Shown one piece after another: positions 1 through 12,244 of a stretch of 64,000 nucleotides of DNA; position 1 is the stretch's first letter; each line of letters starts with the position of its first letter. This DNA is from Spinellus fusiger (Eukaryota > Mucoromycota > Mucoromycetes > Mucorales > Phycomycetaceae), in NCBI GenBank assembly GCA_025094145.1, contig JALLLS010000065.1, forward strand, positions 142,888 through 206,887. The letters are read 5' to 3'. The notes under the pieces are model-generated. The model worked only from the letters and a program-made list of their open reading frames with translations, made no database searches and had not been told where the DNA came from. The position numbers and the translations under genes are program-made.

Positions 1-29
1 AGTCTACCTGTAACATGAGCTTCTGTCAC

Positions 30-115
30 TGAGTCAACCGAGGCTCCAACGATCACTGGGGAAGGAGAAAGATGAACCAGTAGGCTTAGGATCTTTTCTT
101 GGTTCTAGGTGTATA
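30..115. repeat. Degenerate direct repeat, copy 1
   Basis: This stretch resembles 4425-4512 in the same orientation. Shared words are GGCTCCA, CTGGGGA/ATGGGGA, AGGCTTA and TTCTTGGTTCTAG. The two copies bracket the kinesin relic and its flanks. No coding potential was recognised. It could be the edge of an old mobile element or of a duplicated segment. Identity judged by eye only. Confidence 0.45.
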
Positions 116-420
116 TTTATGTTCTCTTTTGTTCTATCTACAAAAGTGCTCTGGGAAGATGGCATTTCTCCCTTGAAGACAACAGGCTATGTCCAAAGTT
201 CAATGTAGCAGTGAGATCCCAGTCTCATAGCCTCAATGTCTTGTCTTTTATACAATTTTTAAACATGATCTATCTTCTTTTTACTACAGAATCACACTGC
301 ATTCATCAATCTTAAATGTCAATATCAGAATCCTCAACTAAGAAACTGTAGAGTTTATGATAAGCTTGAAGAAAGAGAGTAGGGTGTTTGCTGGCTTAAA
401 AGAAAAGAGAAAACTACTCC

Positions 421-825
421 ATGGGTATCATTTCAAAGGCTGTTGGCATTAGCAAGACTACTGTCCAGAATATCATTAGTAGAATCAATACTATTGGTAC
501 ACTTGTACTGAGTCCTAGTTCTGATGCACTAAGAAAAAACTTAACGAGAGAGATCTTAGACAACTTGAAGCTATTTAAAGAGACAGCCCAATTTACCTTC
601 TATAACTACATAAATTTAGAACTTATCGAACATCTCTGGAGCTGTTTTGATAAGCTTATCAATAATAAGAGGGCCGGTATAAAGAATATCGATGAGCTCA
701 AGACAGCCTTAGAAGAAGCTTGGGGGAGATATCCACATTGATATTACCAAATATTTAGTGGGCTTAATGAAGGATTGCTGCCAGGCAGTCATTGATGCCA
801 AAGGTAGCCCAACAAAACATTAAAT
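421..825 (+). pseudogene. Tc1/mariner transposase relic
   Basis: The frame from 421 starts with a helix-turn-helix-like segment (SKAVGISKTTVQNII), typical of the N-terminal DNA-binding half of Tc1 transposases. It then jumps to the C-terminal region (LELIEHLWSCFDKLI), which matches the SPDLNPIEHLW block that holds the last DDE aspartate. After a stop near 741 another frame reads CQAVIDAKGSPTKH, the usual Tc1 C-terminus. Most of the catalytic core is missing, so this is an internally deleted, dead copy. Terminal inverted repeats were not recognised. Confidence 0.7.
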
Positions 826-1130
826 AAAACCTTTTTTTTTATGTATAATAATATAGACTATATTTTAAACTAACTTTATGTTTGATTTGGGATTGTTAAT
901 GTGTGATTTGAGGTCTCAGCCTTTTTATACATAACTAATGTTCTTTCTCAAGACTTCAAAAATATATCGTAACTTACTAATTTTATGACTGTATAACGAC
1001 TTGACTACTGATTCTGGTGATGAGTTTAGACAATACCTTCAATGCCTCAAGGTAATTTTTGGGAGTTGTTGGGTAGATCACTTTCTGGGTGGGTATTCTC
1101 GTGCTTCATTCACTTTACAATGATTCACCT
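826..1130. other. AT-rich gap, nothing recognised
   Basis: Low-complexity AT-rich DNA between the Tc1 relic and the 3' end of the kinesin relic. No gene, RNA or repeat was recognised. Confidence 0.5.
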
Positions 1131-4086
1131 TTCTTTCTTTCTTTTTTATAGCAAATCTTAGAGAGCATAAAGCCTCGTTGAAATAATCTGCCAGTGGGGA
1201 AACATCCAGAAACACAAGTGTTTTACTATGTTCACCTAAATTAATAGAGATTAGAAATAATGTTTGTCTATAGAATAGTCCTTACCTAATGAGTACTTGA
1301 GAAGGTATGTAAACTTTGAGCTTCTATATGGAGCGTGCATATCTTTGTTTTTGTTATATAAAGACTTGCAATGACATCTCCAGGACAGCTCAGCCTTTTG
1401 CTGACTGACTGTGTTTCTCGTAATCCATCTCTAGTTGATCCTGATATGTTTAGTCTTTCAGATTCTGCCAAATCTACTAAATTCAATAACCCCTCTGTTG
1501 TTTCTCCTGTAGCGGAATTCCTTCCCTGTATTCTCAAGATAAGGCCACTGTGGCTGTGGGAAGAGCGTTCGTTAATGCTTGTAGCTGCTATTGCTCTGTT
1601 GTGGCTGGTCTTCTTAAGCATAGCACGCACATCTGCTAGGGAGTCTAAAAGAATGATAAAAAGAATGATAATTAGCCAAGTGACAGTGTGAATGAAGGAC
1701 TTACCACTTGTTATGCCAGTAACCTCGGTTTATCAATATTTTTCATGTCTGATTTCATAGTTTGTTTTTCCATGTTTATGATTATCACCCAATAGGTCAC
1801 GAATGGACTCGTTGTATATTTCATGAAATTGCCTCACCATTTTGTAGTGCCAATTATTTTCTTCCACCTTCTGAACTACATCATAGAGTTGATGAACAGC
1901 TCGTGGGATGACTCCTCTGTCTTCACCTGGTGCTTCCTTCTATAGTGTATGTATAAAAGTATTATGGGTTAGTCCACCTATGTTTAACCTTTCTTTCATT
2001 CTTTCTTACCTTTTCACTTCCTGTATGGCCGTATCTAGTATAAATACAAACAAAATTAAACATTAATAAACTATTATTAATGATAATAATCAAGATAACT
2101 TACGCAAAAATACAAATAGTGTGCCCCTCTGGAGCTGGCTGAACAAGATGGAAGCCTTCTTCATAGCATTCTTTCTGTATGTTTTTATGAGGAAATACCT
2201 GGTCAAGAGAGAATCTGTGTTTTCTGCTAGACATACGACCAAGTATACGCTTTGATTTCTGATTGATTTAGATTGTATCATTGTCTTTACCACAGAACTC
2301 CATGTCTGTGATTAAGTTAGGGTTTGGCTTTTCAGACTCTAAACAATTTGCTTAGTGACATGACATGATATACTTCAGTTTCCTTTTTCTTCTTCTTATC
2401 CATAGCTGGGTGTACACGACAGAAGACACCGATATTTCCCTTGTATTCTTGCAAATCTTCTTCAGCAAAGACATTGGACTCTGATTCTGCTTATTTCTTC
2501 TTCTCTTCTCCTCTTTTCTTCTTTTATTTCATTCCCCACAGTTTCGATGATGTGTTATGAATAGGCAGGCTGTTTGTCCATTACCTAAAACAAAGGGTCA
2601 TTAGTTTCTATGCAGAAGAATGAATTGACTTGCCTTTACTTTTGCATTTAGAACTTCAAATTCCCCTTGTGTTGTATGATGATTAGTTTGTGGTTTTTCA
2701 TGTGATTCCTATAGTCATTATCAGTTAATGAGTTCATATGGAGTGGGCATATGAAATGACAAATCCTACCTTTAGGCTTTTATGTTCAGTGGCATGGTGA
2801 TGGATTTTAGTTTCCAAGGCAACAAGCTCTTCTTCCATGTTAACTTTTTTTCTTTTAAAACTCTACTCATTCTCCTTCAAGTACATTAGATCCTTCTCAT
2901 GAGATCTGCTTTCTGTTTCCTTTTACAATTCAGATGATTTCATTTTCTCCTCATCTTTTCTTACTTCTTCCTAATAAAGGTATAATTAGGGTCATGTAGA
3001 GTGTTGTATGTGTATGTCTTTACCTGTTCTTCTCTCTTCGAATCATTTACTCCTTCTGCAACCTCTAATGTCTGTACGTCCTTGTCTGGTATATCGCTTT
3101 CTTGTTTTTTTTTTGGATTCAGATGGTTCAGCAACTAATGGAATAATAAAGAGAGTGAGTTGACAGATAGTGTATTATTCATATGTACTCTTTGTATTAC
3201 CTGCTTCAATGTGTTCTTGATGATTCAACTTTTGCTACGTGAAATGGGTTAGATTGTACAATTGAAGGCACTTCTATTCTATATTTACTTACCTTTTCAT
3301 CAAGAGCGCATCTCTTTTTCACATTAGTATCCAGTGACTTGGATGAAATATTTTTGGTTTTAGCAGCTACAGTGTCACTGATTGTGGTAGTTGGTTGCTC
3401 AGGTTTAGAAGAGCGTGGCATGATTGGATTTTGTTTGCGTGGTTGAATGCGGGGTGTTCTTAATGAGAGAGGGGTGGCAATAGGGGGTCGGGTGGTGGTG
3501 GTGTTTGGTTGTTTAAGCTTAGAAGAGAGTGGCATTATTGGGTTTTGTTTGCGTGGTTGGATTCGAGGTGCTCTCAATGATGGGGTAGGAGTAGTAGTAG
3601 GAGGTCGGGTGGCGGCAGCTGGTCGTGTAGTATCAATAACACATCTTTTCTTTGTAGTTGTATTCAGCAACTCGACTGATTTTCTCTTTGTTCAGCAGCC
3701 ACAATGTTGCTGGTGGTGGTATCTGGCTGCTCAGTCTGGGAAGAATGCGACACTATTGGGTTCTGTCTGCGAGGCTGAATACGAGGTGCTTTTAATGCAA
3801 GAGGAGTAGCCACAGGAAGTCTGGTGGTGCTTGTACCAGAACGACGTGGCTCACCAGAAGGCTTCTTAATAGTTTGTGAGGGGGATAGTCCTGACACTGC
3901 AGGTGGTCTACTGTCTGTTCTTTGGCTGGAACTAAGTGCTGTACGTTCCTTTCTCAATAGTGAGGCACGCGTACTTTTGACTGCCATGGAGGGAGTGGAT
4001 AGAGACACGGGCTTCTTGGTTATTCTGGATGATTTCACATCCAAAATACTTCTTTTCTTGCTGTCTTTAGGTGTTACTGGAGGCAT
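1130..4086 (-). pseudogene. Kinesin-14 (Kar3/Ncd/KlpA-like) pseudogene
   Basis: Read on the minus strand, this is a complete but broken C-terminal-motor kinesin. A basic Ser/Thr/Pro tail (4086 to about 3290) carries three tandem copies of a block with core PRIQPR(K/R)QNPI. Coiled-coil exons follow to about 2520. The kinesin-14 neck YKGNIGVFCRVHP lies near 2410. Motor exons give FPHKNIQKE, then CIFA/YGHTGSEK (P-loop, normally YGQTGSGKT), IYNESIRDLLG, NERSSHSHS (switch I), NLVDLAESERL (switch II, normally DLAGSER), LKYSLG and VSPLADYFNEALCSLRF. Splice sites are still visible, for example GTAAGT after CIFA. Damage: frameshift near 3665, tandem TGA TAA at 1730-1735, frameshift near 1355, and substituted P-loop and switch II glycines. 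Kinesin-14s are minus-end microtubule motors of the spindle; this copy cannot be functional unless a paralogue exists elsewhere. Confidence 0.85.
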
Positions 4087-4424
4087 TTGGATTGGAGTGA
4101 GTTATGTATAGAGTAGAAAAGAAGTAAGATTATTTTTGTAAGAAAAGGATGAAAAGAAGTAAGATGTGCATATCTATAATTCGCCGATGTTTTAAATGTA
4201 TGAGCATTAGTTTCACATGTAATTGGCATGACTGTAAATTTGATTGGACACTCTACTGGTGTGTATGCCGTCCGTGTGGTTTCTGTCCAAAGGTATCTTT
4301 TTTAGATGACAGGCAGTTAGACAATGTATATTTATTAAACTGCTTTATACTTCTGCTTTTATATAATAATAAAAATCAAATAAAACACATCTTGTCACTT
4401 TCTAGATAGTTTGTTTGTACTATG

Positions 4425-4512
4425 GTCGTCTATCAGCCAGTAAACCAAAGGCTCCAGCGATAAATGGGGAGAAGGAAGGATAAACTAATAGGCTTATTCT
4501 TCTTGGTTCTAG
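4425..4512. repeat. Degenerate direct repeat, copy 2
   Basis: Second copy of the repeat at 30-115, same orientation, with scattered substitutions and small indels. It lies downstream of the kinesin relic's 5' end. See copy 1. Confidence 0.45.
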
Positions 4513-6635
4513 TAGTATCTTGCTAAATAGATGATATTTAGTTTATAGAAAATAGATAGAAATACAATAAGAAAGAAAGAAAGAGTCTTTAATAGTATTG
4601 AATAATTATCAGCTACTATTCAACTATTGATATGATAGTGTCGTTGATGGCTTCTTGGCTTCAAAGGTATTTTGTTGAGTTAACGTACGATTCACTCTGT
4701 TTTTATTTATTTATTCAAATTGTATGTCATACTTTTATACTTTTATTCTAATCTAACAATTATTACAAATAGAGTAATTTGGCGTAAATTATTACTAAAT
4801 AGAGCAAACTCTAATGCAGGCTGTTGTACTTTCATAATCTAAAAAGACCTATCCACTGCATTCAAATACGCCACAGCTTATCCTATATGCCTCATCCCAG
4901 ACTCATCATTGTATGGTCATTCTTAAAAATAAAAAATAAAAAATAAAAAAAGACCAACTGTTGGTTTCTCGTCTTTCTTAATAAAGATACTATTTATTAT
5001 AGTCATTAGGAATAGATTCTTACTGGTATCTAACCAATGAACCTGTGTTTATAAACAGATAGAGAGTCCATGCATGAAACTAAAAGTCTAGATATTTCTA
5101 ATAACACAAGTAGTTGAAAAATACTTTATATGTGCCATCTTTTAGGCTTACATATTTATTTGCTTCTGCTATTCTATTAGAATGTTGGTTTTATTACACA
5201 CTGTTCTTCTTCATAACACTATTTATCTCAAAGTCATCACCTCTTTTATATTGATTTGTACGGTGTTTATCTGAATATAGGTTCTACACACACTGTACAT
5301 CTTAGCTACCTAATAAGACCTAATAATAAAAATAAAAAAAATAAAAAAAGAAACACTAACACTTTATACAGGTTCTCCATCCAAAGTGGATGTAACCATA
5401 GAGAGGAAGTGTATGAATAAACACATCTAGCTTACTATTATTATCCTATAATTCAGATAACAAGATATGTCCACTTGATACCTATGTAGCCGACATTTCT
5501 ATCTGTACGGAGAATAAAAGAAAAAGACCCTCTGTAAATGTATAGGAAGCCATTGATCATCAAAAAAGACATACAAATCCATTCAATTGTTGTGCTATGT
5601 ATTTTTAAACTGTGGTGTATTTCTCTTTTCTTCATTCATAAAAGAGGGTGCTTTAAGACCAAGAGCACCAAATTCATTCGTTTTGTTGCAATACTTATTG
5701 TTATTCGATGCATAGGCCTTTCAATATGTGGTTTTTCACTATGTAGCCTTTTGATATATATTTTCTCAATTTGTGGCATCTCATTCTGTGGCTGTTCAGG
5801 TGTAGCCTGTATGGATGAGGTTTGGATAGTGTCAGGACTATCGAATTCATAAATATACTATTATAGTAAAATATAAAGAGCAAATTAAAAAGTCCAATCA
5901 TATGAAATAAAATAGTTTGTGCATAATACTTTATTTCTACTTATTGTCCAAGATAAATAACACTACAATTGTATCAAGACTGTCATAAACATTATTATAA
6001 TACAAGTGAAAATATTAAACAGTGATTCTTATGGAATTTATATTTTAAAGCATAAGTTTATCTATTACTCAATACCAAACATTAGTATAAAAGAGTTAGT
6101 ATTTGTTTCCAGAGAGTATCTATCATCCTTATAGTGTGTAATGTATATAGACACTTATTTCTATTATTTTTTATTGTTCTTTACTGTTTTTATTCTCAAT
6201 TTTATAATTGGGTATTTCTTTTCAGCATGTCTTGATTATGCCATACAAATAAACGCAAGTGATTTATTTTTTCTGTACATCAATCTAAAGCAGTAGTATT
6301 TTATTGTGATTATCATGACATCTTGGTTATTGTCTGAACATATATTTATATTCCAACCTAACTATCCTATATGAAAAAAAAATGAATTACATAGCTCATA
6401 GGATTGTATGACTGATTCGTAGAACTAATTCTTTGTAGTAAGCTGCCATTTCTTGGTCATATCACAATGTATCTACTTTCTGTTTAGTTTCTATCATTGT
6501 TTGGACATCTGCAACGACTTTTGCGCAAATAACCATACTTACAACAGCTTGTATATCTATTTTGAAGATGGTTCACTCAAATAATGCTATTGGGTATATA
6601 ATTAGGATAGACATACTTGTTCAAGAAAGTGTGAA
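4513..6635. other. AT-rich region with short ORF remnants
   Basis: About 2.1 kb without a convincing gene. A minus-strand frame at 5700-5850 reads a Pro/Gln/Glu-rich stretch (TPEQPQNEMPQIEKIYIK) that could be a scrap of a coding exon, but it has no recognisable start, splice partner or family. Runs of AAAAATAAAAA occur at 4926-4950 and 5322-5348. Confidence 0.4.
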
Positions 6636-7290
6636 TATAGCCACACCCAACTGAATTGAATACTTTTGAAAATAAATATCAGGAGGAAATAGATAGGCCA
6701 TGTTCAATATAAAATAAAACACTTTACATTTGATTTAGAAGCTTCAGACTTAAGCTCAACAAAGCTTAATATCTTTAATTATAGAAAATGAAATAATAAT
6801 AATACAGTTAATATTTTGTATGGCCTTCTTTGGCATCAATGACATCCTGGCATCTGTCTGTCATACTCTGAACTCATCATTGTGCAAGTTCAACACTAAC
6901 TTTCTATATTGGTAATAGATACCCTTCTTTCTTCAATTCATATTTCCAAGGCGTATCAGACATGTTCAATTGAGTTCAATTTAGGGATTTGTGTAGGCTA
7001 GTAATCAAAGAACCCTAATTTGATGTATTTATTTCCACCCTCTATCATAGGCCCCAGTATGACAGCTAGCACCCTCTTCTTGTAACAGAAACTCCCTGTC
7101 CTCCTTTATGTTAAAAATCTATGTACTAAGGATGGAGATCAGAAGCAAAAAAAAAAGATTTATTTGTTCTGGTTTACAGTGCCATTAACAAAAACTCATG
7201 GGTCAAATACATTAGCCTGAAAACAGCTCCAAAGCATGACACTACTGCCATAAAACTACGTTGTTGGAACAATAGGATTAGGATCATAGT
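6636..7290 (-). pseudogene. Tc1/mariner relic, shared terminal-repeat family
   Basis: The left edge GCCACACCCAACTGAATTGA matches the terminal repeat of elements at 25282-25596 and 53240. Reading the minus strand, the C-terminal part of a Tc1 transposase is visible at 6815-6890, and a core-domain stretch with NPIVPTT and VMLWSCF lies near 7190-7270. Stops and indels occur throughout. It is cut off at about 7290 against the 3' end of the MARVEL gene, so the N-terminal half is missing. Confidence 0.7.
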
Positions 7291-7295
7291 GTTCT

Positions 7296-8274
7296 CTAAC
7301 ATTTCTGATGACACATGTACATGTATCGTTCTCTTTCATAATAATAGAAGAGAATGCCACTTGCTTTATTGTAATAGGGAGAACACGATAGACTCAGTGC
7401 CACCGTAGGAGAAGAAGATGATTGTCCAGGGCTGTGAGATTCCAAAGATACCAAAGAATCTCTCTTTCTCGGGGTATTTTGTGGTTTGGACTCTTCTTGA
7501 TCATCCATCTCTCTGTTATATCTGTTCCTTGCCATCCACTGCTTCTCATTCCATAGAATAATACTACTGCCTAGGAGAGAAGCCACCCATAACACACACA
7601 AAGTCCAGGCCATCAACATGACTACTGTTGCACAGCGACACTATATATATAAAAAAGTATAAAGAGAGAGAGAGCATCATTAGGGATACTTTCCCATATC
7701 TCCCTCAAATAGCACACATTATGCATTTGTTCATTTACCTGATGTGCCCATGCACTTGTGTAGCTTTGGCCAAAAGAAACTTCTAGCTTTGGATCTATTG
7801 CACAATGGGAGGCAGTGTGTGTATGCACTGTCATGGCAATGCCTGCCAACAGCCACAACATGGCATAAAAGATAGAAAGAACAAAGACTGTACGTGGCTG
7901 TAGGCAGAACTTGCCCAATGTCTTGCACTTGTTTTTGCGATCATACATCCAAGGGAAATAGATCAGAAATAAAGGAACAATGAGACTGATAAGAGTGGCA
8001 AAGAGAGTATAATTAGGGCCTGTTTGACTTGTTCCCTAAGAATACCAAGACAAAGCGTTATGTGGATTATTTCTCTGGTTTTTTTTGTCTCTTGTTGAAT
8101 AGGACTTACATAGTAGCGTATTTCAATCACAAGAACAGGCACTACTACACAGATACACAGGAGAGTGATGATGGTCTGTAACATGTGCAAAAGTGTATTG
8201 AGGGACCCAAGATAAGGCATGTTTTCTGGTACGTGAACAGGCAGTTCTGGTACAAGAGATTGTTTTGCTATCAT
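7296..8274 (-). CDS. MARVEL-type four-TM membrane protein
   Basis: Three exons (8274-8110, 8035-7739, 7640-7296) join in frame to 268 residues. Four hydrophobic segments are seen at about residues 28-50, 64-84, 103-125 and 158-182, with a short loop containing a Cys between TM3 and TM4 and a cytosolic tail rich in Ser/Pro and charged residues. This layout is that of fungal MARVEL-domain (Nce102/synaptophysin-like topology) proteins, which act in membrane-domain organisation and traffic. Introns 8036-8109 and 7641-7738 have GTAAGT/GTAAAT donors and AG acceptors. The start is the first ATG downstream of an AG-rich boundary at about 8290. The last about 20 residues (FYYYERERYMYMCHQKC) end close to a mariner relic, so the original C-terminus may have been altered. 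Family assignment rests on topology, not on catalytic residues. Confidence 0.7.
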
Positions 8275-9022
8275 TTTCGTGGTGTTGACTAGAAGAAATG
8301 ATATTAACAAAGGGGATTTTATACTACTGACTCGACTCCAGATTTGATGTTTATGAAAACAAACAAATAGACACTTCCATTGTCTTTTTGATCCATCTAG
8401 ATGTGAGAAAAGGAGACACAGGTTTGGATGTTGCACAGCCTAGAAGAAGAGTCAATTTATAGTTTATAGCAACATGAGGCTGTTGTTTTAGTAACAGGCC
8501 ATGACTCTATCAGACATATCTCCATGTTCAATGATGAAAATACAAACAAAGGGCTAGAATAAAGAGCCTTATTATGAGTATAAAAAGGAACTTCTTATGT
8601 ATAGAATAATGTGTTTATTAAGAAGAAAATGAATGAATTGATTTTTATATATTAGGTGTGCATTGTTCAATGGTTGAAATGTCCCTGGTGAGTGAGAGAG
8701 AATGGAAATGGGTTTTTTTATTATTTCTATTATCAATGATAGACTTATTAAGTGTAGGTTTATTCTTTATTGTACTTGTACATATTAGGGCGTTTATTAT
8801 TATTATTACTACTGTTATTTTAGTGCAATGTATACATTGTGATTTCTATCTTTATTCTTGCCCCCTGTAACTCTATCTCTCTCGTTATAACATATATTCT
8901 AACAATTTGCTATTCAATGATGAATTGGTATCCATTTATTTTGGTGTTATCTACCATTGATATAGAATAACATAACGGATAGTCACTGTTCTTTCTATCA
9001 CTTTAGTCTTATTTGACATTTA
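8275..9022. other. Intergenic, nothing firm
   Basis: This is the upstream region of the MARVEL gene plus AT-rich DNA. A plus-strand frame at 8658-8870 encodes only a hydrophobic run caused by TA-rich sequence and is not accepted as a gene. Possible 5' UTR intron of the MARVEL gene at about 8290-8430 (AG before the start). Confidence 0.35.
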
Positions 9023-9253
9023 TCACAGTCTGGCATTGATGTTTTTATGCTTTGAATAAGGCCAATCTGGATGCACTTTTTGTGTGATTGTCTCTTCTTT
9101 CAATCTCTTTTTAGAATAAATCTCAAAAAATTTCTCTTCTATCCATATCAGAGGTTTTAATGAAGAAATTGGTGGCGTTGTATAGTACAGATAGGATAAG
9201 AAAAGTAATATTATAAGAAACAAGATATAGAGTTCGGAATTTAAAAGACTCAA
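9023..9253 (-). CDS. Possible small single-TM protein (doubtful)
   Basis: The frame begins after an AG acceptor-like site near 9270 and reads a hydrophobic segment (YILFLIILLFLSYLYY), then a charged tail ending in HPDWPYSKHKNINARL and a TGA stop. It has no in-frame ATG; an upstream exon would have to overlap the start of the divergent zinc-finger gene. The composition of the tail looks more like protein than like random AT-rich sequence. Family not recognised. It could be a short mitochondrial or ER protein, or chance. Confidence 0.25.
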   Translation of the reverse strand: MSLLNSELYILFLIILLFLSYLYYTTPPISSLKPLIWIEEKFFEIYSKKRLKEETITQKVHPDWPYSKHKNINARL

Positions 9254-9325
9254 GTTTTCTATTTCTATAGGCTACTTTAAACTAAGCATAAGACTTCTTT
9301 TTTTTTTCGTTCAATGAATAATAGT

Positions 9326-10897
9326 ATGTCAACTTCACTTCCTGTTGTGGACTCCACTTTAGACTGTACAAAAGCAGATAGTATGTAAATAAGCACTGTT
9401 TGATGCTCCCTGACTGTCTCTCTTTATGAAGACGCACTTTAAAATCCAATAAGCCAACCAACAGCACTAACACACTGTGTCTAGTATTCTCGCCCTTGAC
9501 AGTAGAACCTTATGGACTCCAGAATAGAGTGCATCCTGCTATTGCTGACACTTCTTCCTTCTCACCAGCAGCACCCACTATCACTGCACCTAAACCATCA
9601 CCCAGTCAAGACAAGACGAATGACCTGTACTGTCGACCCTGCAAGAAAAAGTTCACAAACAAAGCTACTTGGGAAAATCACTTGAAGAGTGCAAAGCATA
9701 TTGCTAATGAAAAAAAGACAATGCCAATGAAAAAGGGTGGGCAGTCGACTTTTAATTTTATTTATTTATTCTATCACTCACCTGTGAATATCAGTAGTTC
9801 AGCAGAGAGAACAATCTATTTCAGTAGAGTGTCCACAAAGCTCAGGTAAACAATAGTCATCGTAGTAATAACAATAACAATAATAACCTAAATACAAGTA
9901 CATTGATTTGATTTGATTTTTAGAGGCATTGGCAAGACTCATTGCTACACATGCTCAAAGGGCATCAGACCCAACCACAGCAATAGCCATTTACTGGGAA
10001 TTGTCAAAAAGTAATATTTGAATGGCAGAATGATATAGAAGTATTACCTTGCCAACTCATCCATGCCTTGTCAATAGCATTCTATAGGCTCAAACGGCCT
10101 CAGAATACCATGGAGTCCTTGTATGCCCTTGTGAATCTCTATAAAGACCAGTCTACCACAGCTGCTTCTCAGGAGAAATACAGGTGGGAGAGTTCTTTGG
10201 CTCAGCTGGCACTAGCAAGACTGCTGTGTCTCTACAGTCATAAGGATACACCCACCCACTTGTCCACAGCCAGTGAATTATTTCTGCAAGTCATTCAATC
10301 TCGAACAGGTCTTTCTCTTTCTCAGTTGGATCATCTCTCAAAGGTGAGTGGCATTGTTGGTGGTATTGATCTACACCCTACTTAACATATAACTTGACGG
10401 ATGCTGTGTTATTAGCAATGCAACCACCTCACTCCACACGATAGCTTATCCCAATGCCAACAACTGCTTCATCAACCTACTCTTCATTCTTTTCTTCAAG
10501 ACACACCTGCTGCTCTGTCTCTGTGTGTGGAGGCGAGTCATGCACTAGCACAAAAAGGACATAAAAGTGACTATATGGAGAGAATGGCTCTCTTTCTTTC
10601 TTTCTTGGCCTTGGCCTTATGCCATGACACACCATCAAAACAAGCACAGATGGAATGCATTGAAAAGGTAAGGGGGGGAGGACTGTTCATCTATTCCAAG
10701 GATGTTTCCTTCTTCTATTGGTTACTGATACTACTCTTACAGATCTTCATGCATCTTGGAAAGACACATTGGGCATTGGATATCAAGTACATGAAAGCAC
10801 ACCTTGGTCTATGCAGTGGCAGTACTGACAGCCAAAAAAAGGTCTCTCTCTGGGATATGTCCCAAGTCCTTTTATTAGCCTTGGAATCAGGTAAATC

Positions 10898-10942
<45 letters not shown>

Positions 10943-11358
10943 TAAAAAGGGTGTCCATTCCTACACAAGACAGACTTACTCATCTTTCTTTCTCTTTTCT
11001 CTTTTCTCTTTTCTCTTAGAGGATAATGTGCGTGCCTGTGCTATTGAGACTACTCTATTGACATCAGAGTGTCTTCATTATCCAGATGTAGAGGTAAACT
11101 ACAAGCACACTATTACATACAATGTAAACTTTTCTCATACAAAAATAACATTGGGATCAATAGTTGATAGTTCAAATCTCAAGGGCTCTTCGATTCCTGG
11201 ATATATACCAATTGGAAAAACAACTTCCTTACTGTGTAGACCATGTGGATCTTTTAATAGAAAGTAGATCAGAGAGTCTATTGATGCAGCAAGTAGAAAA
11301 AACAAGAGAAGAGCAGAGAGCTCTGTTGGACCGTCTATGTAAAATCATGGTCTACTAA
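9326..11358 (+). CDS. C2H2 zinc-finger protein with helical C-terminal region
   Basis: Eight exons (9326-9380, 9503-9736, 9924-10010, 10078-10343, 10416-10667, 10743-10890, 11020-11093, 11164-11358) give 436 residues. Around residues 60-85 there is one C2H2/U1-type finger: LYCRPCKKKF, then HLKSAKH, a spacing common in RNA- or nucleic-acid-binding U1-like fingers. The remainder is alpha-helical and Leu/Ala/Gln-rich with repeated ALARL- and YALVNLY-type helices that resemble TPR-like packing. No catalytic motif is visible. The first exon is a choice: it is the only nearby ATG whose donor (GTATGT at 9381) keeps phase with exon 2; acceptor 9485 instead of 9503 is equally in frame. An (AAT)n run at 10902-10938 sits in intron 6. 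The protein family is not recognised beyond the finger. Confidence 0.65.
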
Positions 11359-12244
11359 GGAAGAGTGGATTGGCATGAATTACTTCTATTAGGTAAGGAT
11401 AGAGGCCATTGTCTTTTCTATCTTACTTGGACTGCCTAAATAGAGTCTCTTCTTCTGATTGAATTCATAAATACAAGATATTGACCTATAGAAGACGTCA
11501 GATTAACATTCAAGTATAAGAAGTGTGCATAAATAATTAAATAATTAAATAATTAAATAATTAAAAAAACAGTGCCAAGAAAGGAAAGGATCACATCCTT
11601 AAGAAGCAATGGTTGCTAAGAAGAGGGATTTGTTATCGTCACCCCCTCTCCCTGGAATAGAGTTGTCATGCTGTGGTGAGACTACACACATGTAGGACAA
11701 GAAGGTGGGTCTACACCTTCAACGATGATCACATGGCTCCATAACTGTCCTCCTAAAAAAGAGTGTTTTCCTAATCTGGCATTCTGTCATCTTTATGCCA
11801 TTATTTTCTATATATGTTCATTTGTAGGACCATGAAAGTGAATAGAACAGCCCCACTCATGAACAGAAGAAGAAATGAGAAAAGGACAAAAGAGTCCATT
11901 GATGCTTCCCAAGATACAACACCACTTTTCCATCGTTGTCCTGGTTTCCATGTTGTTATGCATGGATTGTAGAACAGTCACAGTCCATGAGGAGAAAGAG
12001 AGAAGGGTACGGAATATCAATCTGCCCTTTTATTCTGATTGGTCCCTTTGCTTTTCATTTGCTTGCTTATCTAGTTTCTATCTCTCTTTCTCTCTTTCTT
12101 TTTCTTTCTTTCTCACATATATCTACATTTATATTTATATTTATATTTTTATATATATTTATATTTTTATATATATACATTTTTATATATATACACACAC
12201 GCACACAATTGTACTAGTTTCCATTGAAAGAAAGCCTCTCTACC
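11359..12244. other. Intergenic with AT repeats
   Basis: Contains AATAATTA-type repeats at 11531-11565 and a TATATTTATATTT tract at 12112-12195 just upstream of the VHS-GAT gene. A short frame at 11571-11680 (KKGKDHILKKQWLLRRG) looks protein-like, but no gene could be built around it. Confidence 0.4.

Noticed and set aside
8658..8870. Plus-strand hydrophobic 70-codon frame
   Set aside because: Composition explained by TTATTATT-type sequence; no splice or promoter context.
11571..11680. Frame reading KKGKDHILKKQWLLRRG, reminiscent of a methyltransferase C-terminus
   Set aside because: Too short, no start, splice partner or second motif nearby.
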